Source: Sinohyriopsis cumingii
Lineage: Eukaryota > Mollusca > Bivalvia > Unionida > Unionidae
Direction of reading: 5' to 3'
Assembly (NCBI GenBank): GCA_028554795.2
Contig: JAPYKE020000572.1
Coordinates: 1-64,000 of the forward strand
Length of the DNA stretch: 64,000 nucleotides
The notes beneath the pieces were generated by a model. The model searched no databases. It saw nothing but the letters and a program-made list of their open reading frames with translations, and was not told where the DNA came from. This document shows, piece by piece, positions 1-9,590 of this stretch. Numbering within the stretch: the first letter of the stretch is position 1; every line of letters starts with the position of its first letter. Made by a program: the position numbers and the translations under genes.

Positions 1-319
1 TATTTGGTCTCTCAGTAGGTCTTATTGCCAAGTGAGAACTCTTACATGGCATTTTATCACATCCTTTTTCCATGCATCCGACTTATTCTGGTTACTTTTA
101 TCATTCATAAGACAATATTATCATTGTTTGTTGCATGTCTTTGTACCTCACGTGTATTACCTCGAAGGCACGGGGCAATTTCAGCAAAACGTGTAACAAT
201 GATAACAAAATGAATCATTTTTTAAAACCTTTATTATTATTATTATTATTTGCATTTTTGTTGGGGATGGGGTCTTGTATTTTCGAAACGTTTACACAGT
301 TTTCATTTAATCCTACAAG
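1..319. other. intron sequence upstream of first visible exon
   Basis: No exon is recognisable here. A short ATT-rich tract at about 231-251 precedes a normal AG acceptor at 318-319. The window therefore opens inside an intron, and the 5' part of the host gene lies outside it. Confidence 0.6.
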
Positions 320-492
320 GTGGGATAAGATCTACGCTAGAGACATCTGGTCACGTGGTGGCTGACAATAAGATCTGGAAATTTAGCAGAGAGGGTGCTG
401 TGGGTTATAACGCAGTGGAGATGTCCGGAGTGGGACATCTTGTACGCTACAATCACATCTTTGAAGGCCAGTACGATGCAATTCATTGGAGT
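320..492 (+). CDS. beta-helix host gene, exon 1 of those visible
   Basis: The exon lies between an AG acceptor at 318-319 and a gtaaga donor at 493, and ends in phase 0. It reads through ETSGHVVADNKIWKFSREG and HLVRYNHIFEGQYDAIHWS. These are turns of a right-handed parallel beta-helix, where each turn carries a pattern like I/V-x-x-N-x-I, as in pectate-lyase-like folds. The next exon at 16036 starts in phase 0 and continues the repeat, so they belong to one gene. The 15.5-kb intron between them holds Polinton element 1. The function is not known to me. Such folds occur in carbohydrate-active enzymes and in surface proteins, but I see no catalytic motif here. Confidence 0.8.
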
Positions 493-538
493 GTAAGATT
501 CCATGAGAGATTTAATATTACACTGTATTTATAGGGTC

Positions 539-604
539 CTGCATTTGTATGGGAAAATATGAACCAGTTTTTTGGATGGAACACTGCACGACCTTGGGAG
601 TGCA

Positions 605-670
<66 letters not shown>

Positions 671-702
671 AAACGAGTTCATAATTTCCCATACAAATGC
701 AG
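539..702. mobile_element. MITE-like inverted-repeat element with a TA-repeat core
   Basis: The ends form an inverted repeat of about 36 bases: ctgcatttgtatgggaaa at the left and its reverse complement ending at 702. Inside are a hairpin (actgca...tgcagt, 582-606) and then a TA microsatellite. No coding sequence is present. The shape suits a miniature DNA transposon in which the microsatellite grew or which inserted at one. I see no clear target-site duplication. It ends 42 bases before Polinton element 1. Confidence 0.55.
605..666. repeat. (TA)n microsatellite
   Basis: About 31 TA units form the loop of the surrounding inverted repeat. The open frames here (Ile-Tyr strings) are artefacts. 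Confidence 0.95.
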
Positions 703-743
703 TAACCTTTTTATTATATGCTCATTTTTTATTCTACCGAAGG

Positions 744-749
744 CTTAAT
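744..749. repeat. left 6-bp target-site duplication of Polinton 1
   Basis: CTTAAT directly precedes the AGTAGTGAATGGGG terminus at 750. The same hexamer directly follows the other terminus at 14559. Polintons are known to duplicate 6 bp on insertion. Confidence 0.9.
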
Positions 750-1060
750 AGTAGTGAATGGGGTGAGATTAGTGACAATGGGAATTAGCATTACAGACCC
801 CCCCCCCCCGGGTAAGATTAGCGACAATGGAAATTTAACATTAACCACCCTGGGTAAGATTAGCGACAATGGAAATTTAACATGGGCAAAAAAGCCTGGG
901 TCACTCTGGGGACAAGGGAATTTTGACATGGGCAATGGAAATTTAACATGGGCAAAAAACCCTGGGTCACTCTGGGGACAAGGGAATTTAACATATGGAA
1001 ATTGAACATGGTGAGTCTGTATAGCGTCAAGGGGAATTGAACATGGTGGGACTGTCTAGG
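750..1060. repeat. terminal minisatellite, left end of Polinton 1
   Basis: Variants of 'attagcgacaatggaaattt' alternate with 'ctgggtcactctggggacaa'. The same array closes the right arm. The outermost unit resembles the terminal array of element 4 in the stretch gtaatgctaattccca, read on the other strand here. Confidence 0.85.
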
Positions 1061-1419
1061 GACAATGATGGTAGAGGGTCAAACACAACAGAGACAGAGA
1101 CATACATACACTAGTACAAGCGTGAGATTTATATATAAAGCATTACCAAGACCTGAAATCTTGCTGGGGTGTTCAAAAATTTGCATATTTGTAATGATGC
1201 TATAAATAGCTATAATCAAGGAAATGTTCAACGACAAAATGGATGTGACTAAAAGTAACGCTAAAATGACGAAATTGTCCCAGAATTTAAAGGAAAATAA
1301 ACATATCCCCGAAAATTAAGTTACAATGGTTTAGACTAAAATGGATAAAATTAGTAACTACTTACAATATCAACTTGTGTGACGATCGTGGATAAACACC
1401 CATGTATCTATTTATAGCT

Positions 1420-1640
1420 ATAATCCGCTAAAATTCATATGAAATCCCACTATCTATTTATACTACAACTTGTGGGTTATTCCTTTGGAAAATCCCACTA
1501 TCTTTTTATAGCCTCAGCTTGAGTGACGTTCCTGTTTATGAACTCTAGTACATATGTATAGCTACAACCTATGGAAATCCCCAAGTCCATATTTATAGTC
1601 TCGAAATTTCCAGCGTCAGTGACGTCACTGTACTGAACAC
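1420..1640 (-). promoter_or_regulatory. kappaB/CRE/TATA cluster, left arm of Polinton 1
   Basis: Read on the minus strand, this is the copy of the cluster at 13660-13935. It has a palindromic CRE, TGACGTCA, at 1620-1627 and kappaB-consensus sites at 1573-1582 and 1487-1496. TATA-like boxes lie between them. The TATA boxes point outward, toward the left end of the element. Confidence 0.5.
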
Positions 1641-1764
1641 TAGGGGATAAATGTCAACAGTGTTGCAAGTGGCTGACCTGAATACACGCTACTGCAGGTA
1701 GGTAGGTAGAGTGCATCTGATAGGGATAAAGTGAGTTTTTATAGGGACAAACAGAGACCAATAC

Positions 1765-1789
1765 ACACACACCCACACACACACAACGT

Positions 1790-1830
<41 letters not shown>

Positions 1831-2085
1831 GGGAAGAGGAAAAAACAAACCCCAAATATACTATCAACACAGAAGGGAGATAATACAAACCCCAAATAAA
1901 CTATCCACACAAACGTACGCGAACGCATACAAACCCCAAATATACTATCAACACAGAAGGGAGATAATATAAACCCCAAATAAACTATCCACACAAACGT
2001 ACGCGAACGCATACAAACCCCAAATAAACTATCCACACAAACGTACGCGAACGCATACAAACCCCAAATATACTATCAACACAGA
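1765..2085. repeat. CA microsatellite plus 43-50-bp repeats, left arm
   Basis: A CA tract (about 1796-1826) is followed by alternating units containing 'acaaaccccaaataaac' with either 'acgtacgcgaacgcat' or 'agaagggagataata'. The open frames across it (Cys-Val strings and repeated SRTFVWIVYLGF) arise from the repeat and are not likely genes. Confidence 0.9.
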
Positions 2086-2300
2086 GTGAAGAAGAAAAAG
2101 TTTTTTGAAAGCACCTAAGCCCTCACCTGCAATGACCAACTCTGCCAAACACCTACACCCCACCCCCCACTCCCAACACTACAAAACCCATTTAACCCGT
2201 TATTTTATGGCATCAGTGTGTGATTTAGGAAACATCAAGACACAAAATGATTTATGAATAGACTGACTATTGCTTACCGACTTGCATGCCTAAAGAGCGT

Positions 2301-2390
2301 GCGTGAAGGAAAACATCCTTCCATTTCAATTCTAACTAAAACATGATCCAGAGGGATAGAGAGAGGTGAAAGAGCACAATTTCATAAAGT
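2301..2390 (-). promoter_or_regulatory. shared upstream module (ctctctatccctc ... tgttttccttcacg), left arm
   Basis: Read on the minus strand, it has tctctctatccctc and, about 40 bases on, atgttttccttcacg. The same pair occurs at 12930-13015 and in the unique core at 8265-8360. The spacing is similar although the sequence between them differs, which suggests a promoter or binding site used more than once in this element. Confidence 0.45.
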
Positions 2391-2639
2391 GTGAGTAAAA
2401 ACAAAACACGCCATCCTTATTATACAATGTCAAGACCAAGAGACACTTACGATTTCTTTCTGGTCTATTCTCTTTTAGAAGGTAGTATGAAATTTCACAT
2501 CAGGGCCAACGCATCGGCTCACATTGTCAATTTTTCCATTTCCATGTCTTTACTGGTACAAGTTCTTCATCATCTTCAATTTCTTCTTCTTCTGAATCCC
2601 TCTTCTCTGTTTCGTCTTGTTTTTGTTTCTTCTCTTTTC

Positions 2640-3013
2640 TCGTAGGGCACTCTGAATTCCAGTGTCCTTTCTCCTGACAACGATATTAGGTATCTTGACT
2701 TTTGTCTCTCTTTCTTAGACGAAGCAGGTATTCTGGAGACAAATACCCATTTACCTTTGCAGATATAGCAAACTTCATTAGCACTTACACACTTTCATAT
2801 GACTCTCATCAAATCAACGACCAAAAGAGTACGTTTTGTTGCCACTTTCGCATGTGAATTATGCTTTCGTATGACTTTTAGCAAATATTTGACCAGCAGG
2901 TCGATCTGTGCTGACTCTTCCATCTTCTTGATCGTTTGAGAGCGGAATGAATACTCTGACGCTAAGACACTCTCCTTATATACAGGGACCTGCTGCGTAT
3001 GAAACCTAGTCAA
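2640..3013 (-). pseudogene. Polinton 1 CCHC zinc-knuckle gene remnant, left arm
   Basis: It starts MEESAQIDLLVKYLLKVIRK at about 2920 and later contains VCYICKGK, a CCHC-knuckle opening. The tail is rich in Lys, Arg and Glu. Element 4 has the same gene (MEEPTEIELLIRALRVVIRK, then CYICNIKGHW) at the same place next to the polymerase. Zinc knuckles bind single-stranded nucleic acid, so a genome-handling role is inference. The copy is broken. Confidence 0.65.
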
Positions 3014-3059
3014 AAGTAATTTTGCAATAAGATGAAACGATTTCTATTGAGGAAGTAAA

Positions 3060-3320
3060 AAGCAATGATGTACCGTATCGCCTCACACAAAACCTGAAGT
3101 GTTAGTTCAAATCCGTGTCAGCGATTTCGAAGACGACATAACGGCTTTAATCAATGCTCTCCAATTATGCCACAAAACCACGAGTCCTGATTCACGACAA
3201 AAGAAATTTCGTTCGGTCCATAAAAAATAGTATCACATCTGAGAAACGCAAAAACGAACTTCCAGAAAACTGAGAACGACGGCTTACACCTACAACGTAA
3301 ATGTATGAGTTCAAGTAGTG
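3060..3320 (+). pseudogene. Polinton 1 polymerase 5'-end remnant, left arm
   Basis: EVLVQIRVSDFEDD and LRTTAYTYNV match EVLAQIHASDFEDD and FRTTAYTYRV at the start of the element 4 polymerase. The gene is divergent from the CCHC gene, as in element 4. Only the 5' end of the protein-primed type B polymerase is recognisable, and it is decayed. Confidence 0.7.
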
Positions 3321-4100
3321 CGTAAAACTTAGTCAAATTAAATTTTTATAGTCAAGACGAAACGATCTCTTTTCGAACAAGAAAGCAGACACCAAGCGAC
3401 AATGGCGATCCGTGTCACACAACACTTTTCAAAATGTATATTATCAGAGGTTTGTTCTAGCGATCTGCACGATTAAATTAAATGTTGATGTATTGTGCAA
3501 TAAGACGGACACAATTTCCATGGGATCGCCCATGGTACGATTGTTCGTGCATTAGTTTAATTTTTTAAAATATTTTTTTATATAAATCGCCTATAGGATA
3601 GACCCAGTAAAGCATGGCCATTCTCGTCACTGTCTGAATAGCTACTCAAGTCAATTCGAAGCGAACGCGGTAAGAAAATAGGCATAGCCAATGAAATGGC
3701 CTACAACGGGTGATGCATTGTTTTGTTCTAGGACTGTGTGGCATAATAATCCCTATGTTCTTGCGTTGTTACCATTACAGTGCAGACAGACTGAAATGTA
3801 AACTTACAAGCCCTCTTTGTGTGTGTTGTACCATTTCCTCTTACCACATCAAAATACTGAGTGTCACAGTATTGGTTCGCGTTTTCAAGCTGACCATTTT
3901 TTTATATCTCATTTAAACATTTCGACATAAACACTCACACTCACATCGGTAGAGTCAGAACAGACGTGTCACAGTATTGAGGGGCATGTTATATTTTTCT
4001 TTCAAACTAATAAATTTGTGGCTTGTATGAAGTAAAGAACCGAAAGTACAGTGAAACTCAAGGATGATGACCCAATCTGTCTGTCTATTGATGCGTGTAT

Positions 4101-4373
4101 TTACTTAAGAAGAAATATGACCTCTAAAACACAGAGAGATACGGCAAGCATGATTAGATTAAACACAGCGATGTTTTCCTTCACGCCCGTGTAATTTAGA
4201 GTTTCAATCGTCTTTGAAGACAAACTTGGTCTCCTTTTGTAGGGCTTGAAATAATAAAAAAAACTGAAAAATCTTAAGCACTTTGCTATAGATAATTTCA
4301 TCAACAGACTAAACAACATAAATACCGTTACAACAATAGAAAGCCTTAAATCTTCTATCAAAAAGAAATACAT
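4101..4373 (-). CDS. hypothetical 90-residue membrane protein, left arm of Polinton 1
   Basis: An open frame whose twin in the right arm is almost identical. Two hydrophobic stretches (about residues 10-40 and 69-90) flank a basic loop, KPYKRRPSL. I do not recognise it. Conservation between the arms reflects the shared repeat and is not by itself proof that it is a gene. Confidence 0.3.
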   Translation of the reverse strand: MYFFLIEDLRLSIVVTVFMLFSLLMKLSIAKCLRFFSFFYYFKPYKRRPSLSSKTIETLNYTGVKENIAVFNLIMLAVSLCVLEVIFLLK

Positions 4374-4482
4374 GAAAAAAATTAAAGATTAACGATAACT
4401 AACCAATGAAACCGAATTTAACAAAGGCAATGACATGTGAAGAAATGCCTCTCACTTTGGAAAGGTAGGCGAATGTACTCTG

Positions 4483-4824
4483 TCATGCACCATCAACTTG
4501 AAAAAAATTATAAACAGAGAGAAACCTGAATTCAAAATTCAGTTGTTTTTTCTTCAAAATTGTTTCGTTTCTTTTTTCTTTTTTTGGAACAAATCTAAGC
4601 ACTAATATAGAGTGGGAAAGGGAAAATGCACATACAAGCTTTGATATTTCTGAAAAAATGAGGGGATATTCCTTACGTTCATAACCACCTATATATGCTT
4701 GGACTTGTCTGTGATTTATCCACGAAACAAGATGTACATATTTCTGGTCAAGCTGCAAGTGTGTGCGTGTTTTTGAAAATGGTAAAAATGGGATATACAG
4801 TTTTCTCGTGAAGAGTCTGTGCAA
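4483..4824 (-). CDS. hypothetical 113-residue ORF, left arm of Polinton 1
   Basis: It contains HLQLDQKYVHLVSWINHRQV and YERKEYPLIFSEISKLV. The counterpart at 10463-10780 keeps most of the frame. I do not recognise the product. Similarity between arms is expected from the inverted repeat, so coding status is uncertain. Confidence 0.25.
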   Translation of the reverse strand: MHRLFTRKLYIPFLPFSKTRTHLQLDQKYVHLVSWINHRQVQAYIGGYERKEYPLIFSEISKLVCAFSLSHSILVLRFVPKKEKRNETILKKKQLNFEFRFLSVYNFFQVDGA

Positions 4825-5349
4825 GTGTCAAAAGCCAAAGTTATATAAGTTTTGTATTTTGTACGGCTTGTAAAGATTTCCACTTTAGAAAATGTGAAGT
4901 ATCACAAGTTATTATCACAAACAGAAGTGGAACATAGGGGCTTGCAAGAAAGAATATAACCCAGACAGTTGGTGTCATCAAGAGTGCTAGAGACGTTACC
5001 CGAACTTGCTTGCCTGCTTACTTGAATTAAAGTGATTTTCGCTCTAATGGAGCATGTATCACTGGTTTAATAATGCACCGCGTGATTTTTAATTACTCCT
5101 GGGGAAGGAAAGAGAGCCTCATCACCCAGGCTTTTATGTACTCACAGACTACTTTTAAATTTAGCCACTCAGGTGTAGGACTAACTAATCCTTAACAACC
5201 TGACTGAAAGGCTTTAAACATGAGTGGGAATAGTCTCACCACACACTCATTTTTTCTGCCCGAGCGTGGTAAAAGAGGAAAAAGGTGCTCAAAAAGACAG
5301 CCATGGGTGTTAAGTACTCAACAAAACGCTAGCCCGTACTTATTTCAAA

Positions 5350-5510
5350 TCAAGTCGTGTCACCAAAAAAGACGACGTGTACGACATCAAAGGCATTGTC
5401 AAACGCAGAAACCGTAAAGTGGGCAAACGACGTCTCAAAGAAGTCAAAGTACGTTGGAAAGGATATCCACCCAGTTTTCATTCTTGCATCGACGCTTCGC
5501 ACTATAAAAA
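5350..5510 (+). pseudogene. Polinton 1 integrase C-terminal chromodomain remnant
   Basis: Just inside the left repeat, one frame reads DVYDIKGIVKRRNRK and VKVRWKGYPPSFHSCID. The VRWKGYP signature is that of the chromodomain found at the C-terminus of Polinton and chromovirus integrases. Nothing of the catalytic core precedes it, because the inverted repeat begins at once. This is the main sign that the left end of the element was replaced. Confidence 0.75.
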
Positions 5511-5522
5511 GAAGTGACCATC

Positions 5523-5927
5523 ATGCCCTTTCACACAGATTCAGCTACTGAGATCACTCCGTCACCCAATTCTTCTCTGCAAGGTTTACAAACACAACCC
5601 TTGTGGGTGTGGTATGGAAAACGTGTGCCTAAAACGCAAATCGTCTTTTTCTGCCAAACCTTCGTGGTGTATTGTGTCATCGGTGCAGCCATTGCCAATT
5701 TGAGTTTGCAACAAGGAGACAAACACTTGTGGACCATTGTATTGAGCAGTTACATCGGTTACCTGCTTCCTAATCCCTCCCTGAAATTCTCCTCGAACGG
5801 GAACAACGGGAACCTTGTGTCCAGTGTCAGTGCCAGTCACCACTCCAACAACAACCCCATTTTGGGCGGAGACACTCCTCTAACTTCCAGTATCGCCTCG
5901 GAGAGCCACAAAACTCTGGAATTATGA
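5523..5927 (+). CDS. Polinton small membrane protein (LPNP type)
   Basis: A 134-residue frame from ATG 5523; a GTG at 5514 is less likely to be the start. After a short polar N-terminus, a hydrophobic segment (IVFFCQTFVVYCVIGAAI) is followed by LWTIVLSSYIGYLLPNPSLK and then a Ser/Asn-rich tail. This resembles the conserved small membrane protein that sits before the minor capsid gene in several Polintons; that likeness is from memory. Its stop overlaps the next start as ATGA at 5924-5927, so the two genes are tightly coupled. The frame looks whole. It is probably a virion or membrane component. Confidence 0.65.
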   Translation: MPFHTDSATEITPSPNSSLQGLQTQPLWVWYGKRVPKTQIVFFCQTFVVYCVIGAAIANLSLQQGDKHLWTIVLSSYIGYLLPNPSLKFSSNGNNGNLVSSVSASHHSNNNPILGGDTPLTSSIASESHKTLEL

Positions 5928-6841
5928 GCAATAACAACCAATTTTACTTAACCTTACCCAGTGACAGTTCCATGGAGGTGTTTCCCAAGAACACGTTGTG
6001 CTGTTACACGGTCAAATTACCTCAGACCATCCAGTTAGATCACGAAGCCCATTGGGAAGTGGCTTTAGTGGAAATCATTCACCCAACACAAATCAAAAAC
6101 ATCACCGAAAAGCAAACTACTTTCGAGGTGGAAATCCTGAATGCCCAATTGGAGGAAGGAATCAACAAAATCGGGTTTTTAGGAGACACAAGACCAGCCA
6201 GCAATCCAGCCTTCATTATCTACACCTTGAAAATTCCTTCAGGTTATTATTTTAGTGGTGAACATTTGGTGGACACTATTGCGGACAGGTTCAACTTAGC
6301 CTTTGGCAAAGCACTGAACAGAGCCAAAAAAAGTGTGAAGATTGAGTACCATAAAGTGGCTCATCGTCTCGTGATCAAATTTCAAGATACGGACACATTG
6401 TCCCTCAGGTTCAATGGTAGTTTGTTTGAAATTTTGGGTGGACATGCAGAAATGGTCGCAAACAATTTGAGCCCCAAGATCAAAAGTAACATGGATTTTT
6501 ACAGAGCTTTTGGAAACCCGGTAGAACTGAACCAAGGACTTAATTTGATCTTTGTGTATTCCGATGTGGTGGAGTACAACGTGGTGGGACACACCTCTGT
6601 TCCGTTACTGCGTGTCATTCCTTTCAAAGTGGATAATACCACAAACAATGACCAGGAAGGTGCAAACACCTATCACGTACACCGTGAATTTGTACATCCT
6701 CACTATTTGCCCGTCAGTAAGTCGTATTTAGACACTGTCAACATTGCTATAAAAGGAGATCTGGGACAAAATATTCCATTCTCCAAAGGGAAAGTTACAG
6801 TGAAACTCCATTTTCGAAAACGGTTCTCTAACGAATTGTAA
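5924..6841 (+). CDS. Polinton minor capsid (penton-type) protein
   Basis: A 305-residue frame that looks whole. The N-terminus (NNQFYLTLPSDSSMEVFPKN, then KLPQTIQLDHEAHWEVALVE) has the pattern FYLTLPS...FP.NT...F..L.....L...WEVAL.EI. This pattern is typical of the single-jelly-roll minor capsid protein of Polintons. It would sit at the capsid vertices. It follows the membrane protein with an ATGA overlap and precedes a major-capsid remnant, which is the usual structural-gene order. Confidence 0.85.
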   Translation: MSNNNQFYLTLPSDSSMEVFPKNTLCCYTVKLPQTIQLDHEAHWEVALVEIIHPTQIKNITEKQTTFEVEILNAQLEEGINKIGFLGDTRPASNPAFIIYTLKIPSGYYFSGEHLVDTIADRFNLAFGKALNRAKKSVKIEYHKVAHRLVIKFQDTDTLSLRFNGSLFEILGGHAEMVANNLSPKIKSNMDFYRAFGNPVELNQGLNLIFVYSDVVEYNVVGHTSVPLLRVIPFKVDNTTNNDQEGANTYHVHREFVHPHYLPVSKSYLDTVNIAIKGDLGQNIPFSKGKVTVKLHFRKRFSNEL

Positions 6842-6844
6842 GTC

Positions 6845-6980
6845 AAGACAGCGAGGAGGGACATTTTCACCCTATAAAATCCGGCCAGATATGTGTGGAA
6901 TTTCAGTTTGCAGAAAATCTACGCGCAGATAATACGGTGAACGTCATCCTGTATGCTGAATTGGACAATACGATATAAAC
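6845..6980 (+). pseudogene. Polinton 1 major capsid protein remnant
   Basis: The only recognisable part is the C-terminal strand region: GQICVEFQFAENL and VNVILYAELDNTI. It corresponds to the end of the double-jelly-roll Polinton major capsid protein, where a phrase like I.V.FAEAL...V.VI.YAE.DN is characteristic. The gene is a fragment. Confidence 0.65.
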
Positions 6981-7019
6981 CAACAGTTTGAGAGAAGTCA
7001 TTCTACACTATTAGAAGTC

Positions 7020-7620
7020 ATGGACGACTTTTATCAATGTTTGTATAGTAGGGATTCTTTGGACATGGAATGTGAAGATCCTGAGGAAGGAGAACCCCAA
7101 GACAAAGACGAAGAAGTCATCATGATGAAGTCTAGATGGCCAGAACAAGAATCACATTTAGTTTCCTGTTATGCTATAGTCTTGACAGAAAAAAAATTAA
7201 GGAATTGATCAAGAAAGATTGCTATGGATGTCATAACGATCATCCCAGTGAAATTTAACACGATAAATGCCTGATGCTGAGTCAAGAAGAAAAATTGGAC
7301 GAATATCTGGACGAAGCTTGGAGTCTCATCTCGGAAGAAGACGTGTTACAACAGTGGTATAAAGGCTTGCGTGAACATTATTGTCCTCCATTAAAAACTC
7401 AAGAGATCCATCGCATCGAAGCTCTGTTGGATCAGAGTTGGGAGACAAGACGATGAAACGGTTACTTGTCAGACATTTTCAAGCAAAAAGTCAGGATCGA
7501 ATTGATCACTTATCATTACCTGTGAAGAAGAAAAAAACAAAAAATGGATGCCTGAGAACTTTATTACCTTTTGAACCACAGTTCGTATACGGCTTCTTGG
7601 AATCCTGTCGTCTGTGCTAA
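7020..7620 (+). pseudogene. acidic ORF series between capsid and protease of Polinton 1
   Basis: Acidic frames starting MDDFYQCLYSRDSLDMECED and, further on, LSQEEKLDEYLDEAWSLISE. The segment lies directly upstream of the protease motifs and could be the N-terminal part of the protease gene or a separate small virion gene. I do not recognise the family. It is broken. Confidence 0.4.
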
Positions 7621-7629
7621 AGATGAACT

Positions 7630-8040
7630 CCCTCATGTACACCTCAAAACCATCAAGCTTATGTGATCAACACGGACGACAGTCATCTCCCAGGAACCCA
7701 CTGGGTAGCCGTCTACTTTCCTCAAGAAGGATGTGTGGAATATTTTGATTCCTATGGACTTCCCCCTTTGGAAGACGATATCATTGACTTTATGAGAAGA
7801 AATGCTCAGACCACACGATTCAATAATGTGAAATAACAAGGCACAGATTCCTTGGTGTGTGGACAGTACTGTGTGTAATTTCTGCATCATCGCAGCCTGG
7901 GCTATTCCTTAGAACATTTAGTGACTCATTTTGATCCTCGTCATTCTTCTAGAAACGATGTGAAAGTACATCGATGGTTTTGTGACCAGTATGCTTATCT
8001 TTTGTCTCTAACTAGGAAACGTAGTGTCCATCAATGACCT
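7630..8040 (+). pseudogene. Polinton 1 adenain-type cysteine protease remnant
   Basis: It contains DSHLPGTHWVAVYF, then YFDSYGLPP and then VCGQYC. These are the His, Asp/Glu and Cys regions of the adenovirus-protease (C5/Ulp1-like) family that Polintons use for capsid maturation. A further LGYSLEHLVTHFDP is compatible with the C-terminal part. The copy is broken. Confidence 0.85.
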
Positions 8041-8264
8041 AATGAGTTCCAACAGTGGAAATCACAATTTCATTCACAACGTTGTCAGCCCTGTCCAAAA
8101 TAATGTGTTAGTTGAAAAAAATGTTTGGTATTTGAAAAAAATGTTTGATGTTATATTGTTGGATTATTGTTAAAAAAAATGTTAGAGTTGTTTGTTAGTA
8201 TGAATAAAAAAAATGTTGTGTTTTGAAAAAATGCCTTTGTGGTTTGTTTGGCTATAAGAATGTT
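8041..8264. other. AT-rich spacer in Polinton 1 core
   Basis: Short repeats of 'gttgaaaaaaatgttt' type and poly-A runs. No gene is visible. It separates the protease remnant from the next transcription unit. Confidence 0.5.
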
Positions 8265-8360
8265 GATTCATGCTCTTTGACTTCTCTCTATCCCTCCCAT
8301 AACACTATTTGAACGTTCCGGCTAGAAAACCGTGTAGTAATGTTTTCCTTCACGTCCGCG
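8265..8360 (+). promoter_or_regulatory. shared upstream module, core copy, with TATA-like box
   Basis: tgctctttgacttctctctatccctc is followed by atgttttccttcacg at 8340-8354, then ccataaaaac about 15 bases on. The same two blocks occur in both arms. Here they sit about 90 bases before the next open frame, which supports a promoter role. Confidence 0.5.
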
Positions 8361-8447
8361 CTTTGACCATAAAAACGGGTTAGTCTCCAGTCTGCCCATC
8401 CATTGTTAACTTATCTTCCTACGAAGATGTGCTGAAGATTAGCCAAG

Positions 8448-8876
8448 TTGAACGAAGCCTATGTGAATTTGCATAGGGTCATGACAAGTCTGATACCGAG
8501 ACCTGAAGAGATAGACAATATCATAATGTTGAAAGTCACTGAAGACCTGAAAGAAGAACTCTTCAAGGAGGAATTCAAGAAGGAGAAAGAAGAATGGATG
8601 GAGAAGTACAGACTTCATAAACAGCAGAGAGAGCAGCAACAGCAGCAGCATGAACCTGACAGAGGCTTTGTCAACAGTTGTATCGACACCAAAGAGTTCT
8701 TCTTCTCTTTTCCGAAGAAGCAGACCTTATCCTGTGAGAAAGCCTGTCGTCAGAGGAGGCCGCCATCTTATAACCTAAGCTATCGCCATAGCTTCAAGTT
8801 CCAAAAAAAAAAAAAATTTCAGGGCTACCCCATACTCTCGAAAAGAAATAACATTCCATTGCCTATGATATGTTAG
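8448..8876 (+). CDS. hypothetical charged coiled-coil protein of Polinton 1
   Basis: The frame is open throughout, with no ATG at its first codon. A Lys/Glu-rich stretch (LKEELFKEEFKKEKEEWMEK) is followed by a Gln run and a basic C-terminus. A coiled coil is likely at about residues 28-70. The Gln run and an A-tract near 8804-8816 show slippage-prone sequence. I do not recognise the family. By position it could be a Polinton accessory protein. Confidence 0.4.
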   Translation: MNEAYVNLHRVMTSLIPRPEEIDNIIMLKVTEDLKEELFKEEFKKEKEEWMEKYRLHKQQREQQQQQHEPDRGFVNSCIDTKEFFFSFPKKQTLSCEKACRQRRPPSYNLSYRHSFKFQKKKKFQGYPILSKRNNIPLPMIC

Positions 8877-9055
8877 TCAGAAGAAAAATACAGAAGTGAG
8901 TCTATCAGCACATGATTTCTTTATCTTGGTTAGAAAGTGCGACTCTAAGTCCTTCGTTTCCGTCGCTTATCAAAATTTTAAAAATAGTAATGTTCTGTAA
9001 AAAGTGAGTGAGTGTTTCTTTTAGGTCTGTGCGTTTTTTTTTGTTGGTGATAATA

Positions 9056-9590
9056 TGGATAATGTAAGTTCGGGTACAACGAAATTAAAAGAATTAGGCC
9101 CAGAACTCGGTACTACAGGCAATCTCAGCTGAAAGAACAACCACAACAACAATAACAGCGACAGACACAATAGCAGCGGATTTGAAACTATCTACCTCAA
9201 CTAAAGAATTAGTATCAGAACCAGAAGAGGAAATTGAGGCGGTTGAGGAGGAGGGGGACGCTGACCCTCGTTGAGAAGTACACCGAAATGGGTCTAGATC
9301 AAGCACTGTATGACGTCAACAAAGCAGGGCAGTTTATTAGAGCCATACAATACGTTGCCTACAAATCTCTAGACACCTTTAAACCAAGACCTTCTCAATG
9401 GGGATTAGGGTCAGAGTTCTTCCCCAATTCTACCGACAAACCTACACTGGATACCCCCTCAGTCAACTGGTAGAAGCCGCTGCTTACATTGCCGCCCATC
9501 ATGGCTACGCATTTCCTGATATCAAGAATCATGAGACTAGGAGTGCGGGAAAGAACGTGAAAGCAAAAGAGAGACGCGTTACCTTCTAAC
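9056..9590 (+). pseudogene. unrecognised Polinton 1 core gene remnant
   Basis: Two partly overlapping frames: one reads KAGQFIRAIQYVAYKSLDTF and the other SQLVEAAAYIAAHHGYAFPD. Their amphipathic, non-random composition suggests an old gene. I cannot name it. The remaining 350 bases to the right arm look non-coding. Confidence 0.35.

Larger units (their letters stand above)
750..5356 (+). repeat. left terminal inverted repeat of Polinton 1 (4.6 kb)
   Basis: Its inner limit is the sequence ttatttcaaatcaagtc at about 5356, after which similarity to the right arm stops. From the end inward it contains a terminal minisatellite, a kappaB/CRE/TATA cluster, CA-rich and 43-50-bp repeats, a CCHC gene remnant, a polymerase 5' remnant and two small open frames. 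All of these recur in mirror order in the right arm. Confidence 0.92.

Noticed and set aside
210-300. Signal-peptide-like start (MNHFLKPLLLLLLFAFLLG) before the first visible exon
   Set aside because: The leucine run comes from an ATT microsatellite, and a standard acceptor splits it from the beta-helix exon, which is a middle part of the protein.
1654-2060. Cys-Val-rich and SRTFVWIVYLGF-repeat reading frames (mirror copy at 13252-13658)
   Set aside because: They translate a CA/TG microsatellite and a minisatellite inside the inverted repeat.
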